A stretch of 64,000 bases of DNA from Lysobacteraceae bacterium NML03-0222 (lineage in GTDB: Bacteria > Pseudomonadota > Gammaproteobacteria > Xanthomonadales > Xanthomonadaceae), in NCBI GenBank assembly GCA_002798195.1, contig NWQM01000003.1:62001-126000 (forward strand), read 5' to 3'. The notes under the pieces were generated by a model. The model did not search any database and was not told the origin of the DNA. It saw nothing but the letters and a program-made list of their open reading frames with translations. Each line of letters starts with the position of its first letter. Position 1 is the stretch's first letter. Shown here in pieces: positions 44,263 to 52,402 of this stretch. A program made the translations under genes and the position numbers.

Positions 44263-44676
44263 ATGTTGAAACAAGGCGATGTGGCCACTTGGCAAGGCGC
44301 GGACGGCCAGTGGCGATTGCTGTGGATGCTGGCGCATGATGCGCACGCGCAATTGGGCGGGATTTATTCGCTGGCGCAGTTCATCCTGATGATGGATGAA
44401 GACCCGCAGGCACTGACGCAGGACGAGCTGGACAGCCTGCGCCAAACCGAGCGTCTTGGGCATTTCCCGATTGGCGCCGAGCAGCTGCAGGCCGCAAACC
44501 TGAAAGTGGTCGGCCACATGTTGCCCAGTGACGACGACATGGAAGGCTACCGGGTTTGGCGCGCGGCGTTCGAGAAGGGCGAGGCCGGGGTGTTTACCGT
44601 GCCGCTGGAAGATATCTGGACAATGATTCTGGAAAGCCTGGCGCAAGGCGCTGTGGATGATGACGGCGATGAATGA
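44263..44676 (+). CDS. Hypothetical protein, acidic C-terminus
   Basis: A 137-residue soluble protein with no recognised family. It is acidic, with two segments of interest: WRLLWMLAHDAHAQLGGIYS (20-39) and MEGYRVWRAAFEKGEAGVFT (95-114), and ends VDDDGDE. The ATG at 44263 has GGAGA upstream. Its last codons overlap the folC start (ATGAATGA), so the two are translationally coupled. Confidence 0.7.
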   Translation: MLKQGDVATWQGADGQWRLLWMLAHDAHAQLGGIYSLAQFILMMDEDPQALTQDELDSLRQTERLGHFPIGAEQLQAANLKVVGHMLPSDDDMEGYRVWRAAFEKGEAGVFTVPLEDIWTMILESLAQGAVDDDGDE

Positions 44677-45949
44677 GCGTTTGCAGCACTGGCTGGCGCA
44701 CCTTGAGGCGCAGCATCCGCGCGCCATTGAGCTTGGCCTTGATCGGGTGCGCGAAGTCGCACAGCGCATGGCACTGGACAAACCGGCTGCACAGGTCATC
44801 AGCGTGGCCGGCACCAATGGCAAAGGCTCCACCGTGGCATTGATTGAAGCCATCGCCCGCGCCCACGGACTGCGGGTGGGTTGTTATACCTCGCCGCATC
44901 TGCTGCGCTATAACGAGCGGGTACGCATTGAGGGGCGTGAAGCCAGTGATGCCGAGCTCATCGCTGCATTTGAAGCGGTGGAAGCGGCGCGCGGCGAAGT
45001 CTCGCTGACTTATTTTGAGGCGGGCACCCTGGCTGCGCTATGGCTGTTTGCCCGCGCCGGGCTTGACCTCGTCGTGCTGGAAGTGGGGCTGGGCGGCCGC
45101 CTGGATGCGGTGAATATCGTCGATGCCGACTGCGCCATCATCACCACCGTTGACCTTGACCATCAGGACTGGTTGGGCGCAAATACTGAGGCCATCGGCT
45201 TTGAAAAAGCCGGGATTGCCCGCGAAGGCAAGCCGCTGGTACTGGGCGATGACGACCCGTCCGCCAGTGTGCTGCGCCATGCCTATGCCATCGGTGCCCC
45301 AAGCTGGCGTATCGCCAATGATTTTTTTGCAGAAAAACTGGATGAGCGCCAGTGGCGCTACCGTGAAGTCGGTTGTGAAATGATTTTGCCGCTGCCATCG
45401 CTTAGCGCCCCGGTGCAGCTGCGCAATGCCGCCTGCGCCATTGCCGCATTGCGCGCGCTTGGCCTGGACTTGCAAGCGACAGCGGTGGCCAGTGCCCTGC
45501 AAACGGCGCATCTGCCCGCACGGCTGCAAGTTTTTCAAGCCTGCGGTATCCCGGTTTGGGTGGATGTGGCGCATAACCCGCAGGCGGCGCGTGCATTGGC
45601 TGAAGCACTGGCCGCCGTGCCTGAAAAAACACTGGCGGTGTATGCGCCGCTGGCCGACAAGGATGCTGCTGCCGTGGTGGCGGCGTTGCGTGTGCAGATT
45701 GATGGCTGGGTACTGGCAGCAAGCACGGAGGCCGGGGCACGCGGGCTTGGGCTACAGGCGCTGCGCGAAAAGCTGCCGCAAGATTTGCCGGTACTCGCTG
45801 CGGAAAACACGGTGACCGCTGCCATCGATACGGCATTGCAGCTTGCTGGCGGGCAGGGCAGGGTGCTGGTGTTGGGCAGCTTTCATGCCGCTGAACAGGC
45901 GCTCAGGCGTTTGCAGGAAAAACAGGCAGCCACGGGGCGCGCGATATAA
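44669..45949 (+). CDS. folC: Bifunctional folylpolyglutamate/dihydrofolate synthase
   Basis: A 426-residue Mur-ligase-family enzyme that makes dihydrofolate from dihydropteroate and Glu and adds further Glu residues. The P-loop GTNGKGST is at about residues 47-54, followed by YTSPHLLRYNERVRI and the DHQ motif VDLDHQDWLG. The ATG at 44669 (MNERLQHWL) was chosen; ATGs at 44657 and 44660 are in frame. Followed by the dedD-like gene, as in E. coli folC-dedD-cvpA-purF. Confidence 0.93.
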   Translation: MNERLQHWLAHLEAQHPRAIELGLDRVREVAQRMALDKPAAQVISVAGTNGKGSTVALIEAIARAHGLRVGCYTSPHLLRYNERVRIEGREASDAELIAAFEAVEAARGEVSLTYFEAGTLAALWLFARAGLDLVVLEVGLGGRLDAVNIVDADCAIITTVDLDHQDWLGANTEAIGFEKAGIAREGKPLVLGDDDPSASVLRHAYAIGAPSWRIANDFFAEKLDERQWRYREVGCEMILPLPSLSAPVQLRNAACAIAALRALGLDLQATAVASALQTAHLPARLQVFQACGIPVWVDVAHNPQAARALAEALAAVPEKTLAVYAPLADKDAAAVVAALRVQIDGWVLAASTEAGARGLGLQALREKLPQDLPVLAAENTVTAAIDTALQLAGGQGRVLVLGSFHAAEQALRRLQEKQAATGRAI

Positions 45950-45979
45950 TCGCGCTCCCCCTTGTCATGCCGCCTCCGG

Positions 45980-47008
45980 ATGGACACTGCCCTGAAACAG
46001 CGCCTGATTGGCGCCGCCGTACTCACTGGCCTTGCCGTGGTTTTTTTGCCGATGCTGTTCGAGTCCTCGACACTGTCCGAGCGCGAGGTGAATGACATCC
46101 CGATGGCGGTGCCGCCCGCACCCAAGGACGGCTTTGAAACCCGCGAGCTGCCACTGACAGGCCCGGGCGCTGTCCCTGAAGGCGGGGTGATGGGCATGGG
46201 CGAGGCGCCACCTGCGCCGGTAAAAGTGGATGCACAGGTGCAGGACGCACTGCCTGCGCCGCCGCCCAGCCCGGCTACGGCCGCAGGCGACTATGCGGTG
46301 AATTTCGGCAGCTATGCCAGTCGTGCCGATGCCGACCGGATTGTGGCTGCCCTGGCCGGCTTGCAATTGAATGCCGTGACCGAGCCGGTCAAGCTTGCGG
46401 ACAAGCAGGCCTGGCGGGTGTATATCGGCCCTTTTGCCAGCCGCGCCGATGCCGAACAAGCCAGGATTCGCGCACTGACACTTGGCAATAACGCGCGCGC
46501 CACGGTGGTGACGCGTGATGCCGAGTCGGCGCCTGCAGTGGACAGCCAGCCGGTGGCAGCGGCAGCGCCGGTGCAAGTGGCGCAGCAAGCCACGCCCGTC
46601 CCGGCAGCCGCTGCTGAACGTCCGGTCGAGACAGAAAACAAACCTGCCCAGTCCCCGCAAACCGCACGTCCGGCAGCGACAGAAAACAAGCCAGCCGCAC
46701 AGGCCAGGGCAGAAGCTGCGCCCAAACCGGCAGCAGCGCCCGTACCTGCGCCCCCAAAACCGGCTGCCAGTAGCACCGGCTTTGCCGTGCAGCTGGGCGC
46801 TTTTGCCAATGCCGCCGATGCCCAGGCGCTGCGTGAGCGCGCCCGTGCAGCGGGTTTTTCGGCAATCACCGAAACCGTGCGTACCGATAGGGGCACGCTC
46901 ACGCGCGTGCGTCTTGGACCTGTGGCCGACCGCGCGGCTGCCGAGCGCATCCAGGCGCAGGCGCGCAGCAAGCTGGGGGTGGACGGCATGGTGCGCGCTC
47001 ATCCCTGA
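45980..47008 (+). CDS. DedD-like SPOR protein with two SPOR domains
   Basis: A 342-residue single-pass membrane protein. A transmembrane helix (8-27, RLIGAAVLTGLAVVFLPMLF) anchors a periplasmic part. SPOR 1 is at about 96-165 (DYAVNFGSYASRADADRIVA), then a Pro/Ala/Gln-rich linker (170-262), then SPOR 2 at about 264-342 (GFAVQLGAFANAADAQALRE). SPOR domains bind denuded septal glycan, so a role at the division site is likely. E. coli DedD has one SPOR; two is unusual. The ATG at 45980 follows folC by 30 bases. Confidence 0.88.
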   Translation: MDTALKQRLIGAAVLTGLAVVFLPMLFESSTLSEREVNDIPMAVPPAPKDGFETRELPLTGPGAVPEGGVMGMGEAPPAPVKVDAQVQDALPAPPPSPATAAGDYAVNFGSYASRADADRIVAALAGLQLNAVTEPVKLADKQAWRVYIGPFASRADAEQARIRALTLGNNARATVVTRDAESAPAVDSQPVAAAAPVQVAQQATPVPAAAAERPVETENKPAQSPQTARPAATENKPAAQARAEAAPKPAAAPVPAPPKPAASSTGFAVQLGAFANAADAQALRERARAAGFSAITETVRTDRGTLTRVRLGPVADRAAAERIQAQARSKLGVDGMVRAHP

Positions 47009-47089
47009 AACATCTGTTATCCACCCCGTTTTGCGCCAGCACTGATGGCGCGCTTTCATTCATCTGCCTTATCCCGGAGCAAATAATCC

Positions 47090-48556
47090 ATGTGCGGCAT
47101 CATCGGTATCGTCAGTCCCCACGAAGTGGCAGCCCGTTTGTATGACGGTCTGACTGTTTTGCAGCATCGCGGTCAGGATGCGGCCGGTATCGCCACCAGT
47201 AACGGACAGCAATTGCGCGTGGAAAAAGGCAATGGTCTGGTCAGTGATGTATTCGATGAGAGCCGCATGCTGCTTTTGAAAGGCGAGATCGGCATTGCTC
47301 ATTGCCGCTACCCGACTGCCGGCAGCGAGGGCAGTGACGAGGCGCAACCGTTCTACGTCAACTCGCCCTATGGTATTGCACTGGCGCACAACGGCAACCT
47401 CATCAATACCGAGGCCTTGCGCCGCGAGGTATTCGAGCAAGACCGCCGCAGTGTCAACACCCAGTCCGACTCCGAGGTGCTGCTGAACGTGTTTGCACAC
47501 GAGCTGGCATCGCAGCCACAGCTGGATGCAGAGGCAGCGTTCACTGCGGTCAAGGGTGTCATGCAACGCGCCAAGGGCGGCTATGCGGTGCTGTGCATGG
47601 TGATGGGGCTGGGGCTGGTGGCCTTCCGTGACCCCAATGGCATCCGGCCACTGGTGCTGGGCAAGCGCAGCACGCCCGATGGCGATGAGTACGCACTGGC
47701 CTCGGAGTCGGTGGCACTGGATCTGACCGGCTTTGAGCGTGTGCGTGATATCGAGCCGGGTGAGGCGGTGGTGATTGCCCATGACCGTCAGCTGCATGCA
47801 CGCATCGTGGCCGACAACGTCCTGCCGCGGCCGTGCATTTTCGAGCATGTGTATTTCGCCCGCCCGGATTCGATGATTGACAATATCTCGGTACACAAGG
47901 CGCGGATGCGCATGGGCGTGGCGCTGGGCGAGAAAATCCTGCGCGAGCGTCCTGACCACGACATTGATACGGTGATTCCGATTCCCGATACCAGCCGCGA
48001 TGCGGCGCTGGAGCTGGCCAATGTGCTGGGCGTGAAATACCGCGAGGGCTTCATCAAGAACCGCTATGTGGGGCGCACCTTCATCATGCCCGGACAGGAA
48101 GCGCGCGCCAAATCGGTGCGCCGCAAGTTGAACCCGATTCCGCTGGAGTTCCGCAACCGCGTGGTGCTGCTGGTGGACGATTCCATCGTGCGCGGCACCA
48201 CCAGTCATCAAATCGTGCAGATGGCGCGCGAGGCCGGCGCCAAAAAGGTGTATCTGGCCTCGGCCGCACCGCCAGTGCGCTATCCCAATATCTACGGCAT
48301 CGACATGCCCACTGCCGAGGAGCTGATTGCCCACGGCCGCAGCGTTGCCGAAGTGGAAAAACTCATTGGCTGCGACTGGCTGATTTATCAGGATCTGCAA
48401 GACTTGGAAACGGCCGTGGCTGGCCCCAAACACCCCGGTATGAAGTTCGACACCTCGTGCTTTTCCGGCGAATACGTCACCGGCGTTGCTGACGGTTATT
48501 TTGAATCGCTCAAGGCCCAGCGCTCGGATGCGGCCAAGGAAAAACGCCGCACATGA
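47090..48556 (+). CDS. purF: Amidophosphoribosyltransferase
   Basis: A 488-residue enzyme for the first committed step of purine synthesis. The N-terminal nucleophile is Cys2 of MCGIIGIV (class II glutaminase), and the PRPP-binding loop is VLLVDDSIVRGTTS. AGGAGCAAATAATCC... lies a few bases before the ATG (GGAGC). Its stop overlaps the next gene by ATGA. cvpA, which usually lies between dedD and purF, is absent here: the gap is only 81 bases. Confidence 0.96.
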   Translation: MCGIIGIVSPHEVAARLYDGLTVLQHRGQDAAGIATSNGQQLRVEKGNGLVSDVFDESRMLLLKGEIGIAHCRYPTAGSEGSDEAQPFYVNSPYGIALAHNGNLINTEALRREVFEQDRRSVNTQSDSEVLLNVFAHELASQPQLDAEAAFTAVKGVMQRAKGGYAVLCMVMGLGLVAFRDPNGIRPLVLGKRSTPDGDEYALASESVALDLTGFERVRDIEPGEAVVIAHDRQLHARIVADNVLPRPCIFEHVYFARPDSMIDNISVHKARMRMGVALGEKILRERPDHDIDTVIPIPDTSRDAALELANVLGVKYREGFIKNRYVGRTFIMPGQEARAKSVRRKLNPIPLEFRNRVVLLVDDSIVRGTTSHQIVQMAREAGAKKVYLASAAPPVRYPNIYGIDMPTAEELIAHGRSVAEVEKLIGCDWLIYQDLQDLETAVAGPKHPGMKFDTSCFSGEYVTGVADGYFESLKAQRSDAAKEKRRT

Positions 48557-49365
48557 GCCTGTATCAGGCTGCCGCAGCGGTGCTCGCCACTGCTGGTGTG
48601 GAGGAAAAACCGGCTGCCGCACACGCCATGGCGACGGCGTTCCGTGCAGGGCAGCTTGGCATTGATGAAAATGCCCCGGCGCCCGATGCCATCGGCATGC
48701 CGGGGCGGCCTGCCAAGCCACGGCTTGTGCATCCGCGTGAGCTGCCGCGGCGCGGCTTTGGCTCGCTGGCCGGACGTGCGGCCTTCATTCATGCGGTGGC
48801 GCATATCGAGTTCAACGCCATTGATTTGGCTTGCGATGCGGTTTACCGCTTTCGCGGCCTGCCGCCGGCGTTCTATGCCGACTGGGTGCAGGTGGCCGAT
48901 GACGAGGCGCGGCATTTTGTGATGATGCGTGCGCGCCTCAACGACCTGGGTTTTGATTACGGCGATTTCGATGCCCATAACGGCCTGTGGGAAATGGCCG
49001 AAAAAACTGCCCATGACGGCCTGGCACGCATGGCGCTGGTGCCGCGGGTGCTGGAGGCGCGCGGGCTGGATGTCACCCCGGGGATGATTGAAAAGTTGAA
49101 GTCCCTGGGCGATACCCAAACCGCTGCCTGCCTTGAAATCATCCTGCGCGAGGAAATTGCCCATGTCGCCGCAGGCTCGCGCTGGTATCGCTGGTATTGC
49201 CGGCGCGCCGGCGTGGAGCCGCGCAGCCGCTTCCGCGAGCTGCTGCACCAATACGCCAGCGGCGTGCTGCATGGCCCGTTCAACATGGAAGCACGGCTGA
49301 TGGCCGGCTTTGATGCCGACGAGCTGCAATCGCTGTGCGATGCCGCCGAAGCGGTGGCCTCCTAG
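48553..49365 (+). CDS. DUF455 family ferritin-like protein
   Basis: A 270-residue all-helical protein of the DUF455 family. Metal-ligand candidates typical of a ferritin-like di-iron fold are visible: VAHIEFNAIDLA (EFxxxxxA with H-E), ADDEARHF (ExxRH) and REEIAHVAAG (EExxH). Biochemical role unknown; relatives resemble the tRNA hydroxylase MiaE in fold. Translationally coupled to purF through an ATGA overlap. Confidence 0.85.
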   Translation: MSLYQAAAAVLATAGVEEKPAAAHAMATAFRAGQLGIDENAPAPDAIGMPGRPAKPRLVHPRELPRRGFGSLAGRAAFIHAVAHIEFNAIDLACDAVYRFRGLPPAFYADWVQVADDEARHFVMMRARLNDLGFDYGDFDAHNGLWEMAEKTAHDGLARMALVPRVLEARGLDVTPGMIEKLKSLGDTQTAACLEIILREEIAHVAAGSRWYRWYCRRAGVEPRSRFRELLHQYASGVLHGPFNMEARLMAGFDADELQSLCDAAEAVAS

Positions 49366-49393
49366 ATGCATCCGGGCTGCTTTTGGGCAGACC

Positions 49394-50461
49394 TTATACA
49401 GGCAGTGTGTGCTGTGCCAGCGCCCAGGCCACATGCTCACGCACCAGTTCTGATGGATGCTGCGCACGGCTGTGCAGGGCGGCGATGATGGCGGGGGTGG
49501 TAGGCGCATTGCCCAGCGCCACGGCGATATTGCGCAGCCAGCGCTCGTGACCGCTGCGGCGGATGGGCGAGCCTTTGGTACGGCGCAGGAATTCATCTTC
49601 TTCCCAGGCGAACAGCTCTACCAGCGAGGCCACATCCAGACGGTTGCGTGGCGCAAAATCCGGTTCCTCGAAGCGCCGGGCAAATTTGTTCCAGGGGCAG
49701 ATGAGCTGGCAGTCGTCGCAGCCGAAAATGCGGTTGCCGATACCGCGGCGCAAGTCCTCGGGGATGCTGCCCTGATGCTCGATGGTCAGATAGCTGATGC
49801 AGCGGCGCGCATCCAGCCGGTACGGGGCGATGATGGCCTGGGTCGGGCAAATGTCGATGCAGCGGCTGCAGGTACCGCAGTGGTTGCTGGCCGGGGCTGA
49901 AGGCGGCAGCGGCAGGTCGGTGTACAGCTCACCGAGGAAGAACCAGGAGCCGCCGTTCTTGTCGATAAGACAGGTATGTTTGCCAATCCAGCCAAGTCCC
50001 GCATTGCGCGCCAATGCGCGCTCCAGCACCGGGGCCGAATCGGTAAAGGCGCGATAGCCAAACGGCCCCAGCAGCGCTTGTACCGCCTCGGCCAGTTTTT
50101 GTAGGCGGTTGCGCATCAGCTTGTGGTAGTCACGCCCCAGCGCATAGCGGGCGACATAGGCGCGCTCGCCATTGGCCAGCGTCTCCCAAGCCTCATCATG
50201 CGCGCGGCCATAATCAAGCCCCACCGAAATCACCGACAGCGTGCCGGGCACCAATTCTGCCGGACGGGCGCGTTTGTCGCCGTGCGCCGCCATCCACTGC
50301 ATCGTGCCGTGCATGCCCGCATCCAGCCAGCGGCGCAGATGCTCGGCATCCTCGCCCAGTTCAATCCCGCTGATGCCAAAACGGCTGAAACCAAGCTGCA
50401 TGGCCTGATCACGGATGCGTTCGACAAGTTGCCGGGTGGGGGCTGGCTGGGGGAAAGACAT
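49394..50461 (-). CDS. queG: Epoxyqueuosine reductase QueG
   Basis: A 355-residue cobalamin- and Fe-S-dependent enzyme for the last step of tRNA queuosine synthesis. Two 4Fe-4S cluster motifs are visible: CGTCSRCIDICP and CDDCQLICPWN. YHKLMRNRL and DSAPVLERALA are family marks. The C-terminal HEAT-like region (GHERWLRNIAVALGNA, then ELVREHVAWAL) is present. The ATG at 50461 was chosen over one at 50485. It is divergent from nnr with only 22 bases between, as in many gammaproteobacteria. Confidence 0.94.
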   Translation of the reverse strand: MSFPQPAPTRQLVERIRDQAMQLGFSRFGISGIELGEDAEHLRRWLDAGMHGTMQWMAAHGDKRARPAELVPGTLSVISVGLDYGRAHDEAWETLANGERAYVARYALGRDYHKLMRNRLQKLAEAVQALLGPFGYRAFTDSAPVLERALARNAGLGWIGKHTCLIDKNGGSWFFLGELYTDLPLPPSAPASNHCGTCSRCIDICPTQAIIAPYRLDARRCISYLTIEHQGSIPEDLRRGIGNRIFGCDDCQLICPWNKFARRFEEPDFAPRNRLDVASLVELFAWEEDEFLRRTKGSPIRRSGHERWLRNIAVALGNAPTTPAIIAALHSRAQHPSELVREHVAWALAQHTLPV

Positions 50462-50483
50462 TGGGCAAGTATAAAATCCCCGC

Positions 50484-51941
50484 ATGTTTGAGCTTTATGA
50501 CAATGCCGCATTGCGGGCGCTGGAGCGCCGCGCAGGGGTGCAGGCCGGGCTGGACGAAGACTGCCTGATGCGCCGCGCCGGTCAGGCAGCGTGGCGGGTA
50601 TTGCTTGCGCACTGGCCGGATGCCAAACGCATTCTGGTGCTGGCAGGCCCCGGCAATAATGGCGGGGATGGCTGGGTGCTGGCACAGCACGCCCTGCTTT
50701 CCGGGCGCGTGGTATGCGTGCTGCAACCGGCCTCGTTGCCGCCTGCAAGCAAGCTGGCACGGCAGATGGCTCAGGAATACCGTGAGGCCGGTGGCAAGGT
50801 CGAAGTGTTTGCCGGGGAGTTGCCGCCAGCGGATGTGATTGTCGATGCCTTGTTCGGCATCGGGCTTGCACGCGCGCCGGAGGCGGATGTCGCCGCATTG
50901 ATTGCCGCTGCCAATGAGCATCCTGCGCAAATTCTGGCGCTTGACACCCCCAGCGGCGTGAATGCCGAAACCGGCGCGGTACCGGGCAGGGCGATTGAGG
51001 CGCGGCTCACCCTGCAATTCATTGCTGCCCATGCCGGGCTGGCTACAGGGCGAGCCTGCAACCACGTCGGCACTCTGGCGCTGGCGTCACTGGATGTGCC
51101 GCAGGCATGTTTCAACGGCTTGTCAGCGCGTGCGCAGATCATGGCGGAACCTGAGTTGCCGCGTCACAAACGCGACAGCCACAAGGGCGACTATGGCCGC
51201 GTACTGCTTATTGGCGGCGATCACGGCATGGGCGGTGCGGTGCTGCTGGGGGCGGAAGCTGCACTGCGCAGCGGCGCAGGCTGGGTGCAGGTGGCGACTC
51301 GCACGGAGCATCACAGCGCTTTGCTCAGCCGCTGCCCGGAAGCGATGAGCGTGCTTGATGATGAAGCCTTGCCCAAAGCCGTGGCGGTGGCCGATGCCAT
51401 CGCGCTCGGCATGGGGCTGGGGCAGGGGGATTGGGCGCGGGCGCACTTGGCGTGGGTGCTGGCCAGCGGCAAACCCTGCGTGCTGGATGCCGATGCGCTG
51501 AACTTGCTGGCCGAGCAGCCGCAGCCCGTGCCACAGGCGGTACTGACTCCGCATCCGGGCGAGGCGGCGCGGCTGTTGGATTGCAGCACTGCCGATATTG
51601 GCCATGACCGGATTGCCGCTGCCGACGAGCTTGCCGGGCGCTATCAGTGCGCCGTGGTGCTGAAAGGCGCAGGCAGCGTGATTGCCGCGCCGGGGCAAAC
51701 CTCGCGCATTCTGGATGTGGGCAATCCCGGCATGGCCTCGCCGGGCATGGGCGATACCTTGGCGGGCATCATTGTCACGCTGTTGGCACAAGGGCATGCC
51801 CCCATGCAGGCGGCCAGTATCGGCGCCTGGCTGCATGGCCGTGCCGGTGATGTCGCGGTGCAGAAATGTGGTGAAACCAGCCTTTTGGCGCGTGATCTGA
51901 TTGCCCAGCTGGGGCGTGCTTTTTCCGAGTGTATTGAATGA
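50484..51941 (+). CDS. nnr: Bifunctional NAD(P)H-hydrate epimerase/dehydratase
   Basis: A 485-residue repair enzyme for damaged nicotinamide cofactors. The N-terminal YjeF epimerase domain (1-210) has GPGNNGGDGW, and the C-terminal ribokinase-like ADP-dependent dehydratase domain (220-485) has GDHGMGGAVLL and GMGDTLAG. Followed by tsaE with an ATGA overlap, the usual yjeF-yjeE pair. Confidence 0.95.
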   Translation: MFELYDNAALRALERRAGVQAGLDEDCLMRRAGQAAWRVLLAHWPDAKRILVLAGPGNNGGDGWVLAQHALLSGRVVCVLQPASLPPASKLARQMAQEYREAGGKVEVFAGELPPADVIVDALFGIGLARAPEADVAALIAAANEHPAQILALDTPSGVNAETGAVPGRAIEARLTLQFIAAHAGLATGRACNHVGTLALASLDVPQACFNGLSARAQIMAEPELPRHKRDSHKGDYGRVLLIGGDHGMGGAVLLGAEAALRSGAGWVQVATRTEHHSALLSRCPEAMSVLDDEALPKAVAVADAIALGMGLGQGDWARAHLAWVLASGKPCVLDADALNLLAEQPQPVPQAVLTPHPGEAARLLDCSTADIGHDRIAAADELAGRYQCAVVLKGAGSVIAAPGQTSRILDVGNPGMASPGMGDTLAGIIVTLLAQGHAPMQAASIGAWLHGRAGDVAVQKCGETSLLARDLIAQLGRAFSECIE

Positions 51942-52393
51942 TGAAAGAAACCTTCCTCCCCGATGCCGAGGCCACCGATGCCTTGGCGGCACGCTTTGCT
52001 GCCAGCCGCCCGGACAGAGCCGTGGTGCATCTGCATGGCGATTTGGGCGCGGGCAAATCCAGTTTTGCGCGTGCGTTTTTGCGGGCGCTGGGGGTGCAAG
52101 GCGCCATCCGCAGCCCGACCTATACCTTGGTGGAACGCTACCCGCTGGCCGATGGCCGCGAGGCGCTGCATATGGACCTGTACCGCATTGGCGACTCCGG
52201 CGAGCTGGAGTTTCTCGGCATTGAACCGGATACGGTCGCGCTTTGGCTGGTGGAATGGCCCGAGCGCGGCGCTGCCGCCTTGCCGCCTGCGGATTTGGCG
52301 ATTGACCTTGCCATCGAGGGCGCAGGCCGCCGCTTTACGGCCAAAGCCGGCAGCCCAATCGGGCAAGACTGGTTGGCGGCACTGGGTGTTTGA
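51938..52393 (+). CDS. tsaE: tRNA threonylcarbamoyladenosine biosynthesis ATPase TsaE
   Basis: A 151-residue P-loop ATPase that supports the TsaB-TsaD complex in t6A37 formation on tRNA. Walker A is GDLGAGKSS at about residues 34-42, followed by SPTYTLVERY and the conserved HMDLYRIG. Coupled to nnr. Convergent with the copper ATPase, 9 bases away. Confidence 0.94.
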   Translation: MMKETFLPDAEATDALAARFAASRPDRAVVHLHGDLGAGKSSFARAFLRALGVQGAIRSPTYTLVERYPLADGREALHMDLYRIGDSGELEFLGIEPDTVALWLVEWPERGAAALPPADLAIDLAIEGAGRRFTAKAGSPIGQDWLAALGV

Positions 52394-52402
52394 GCCCCGG
52401 GC

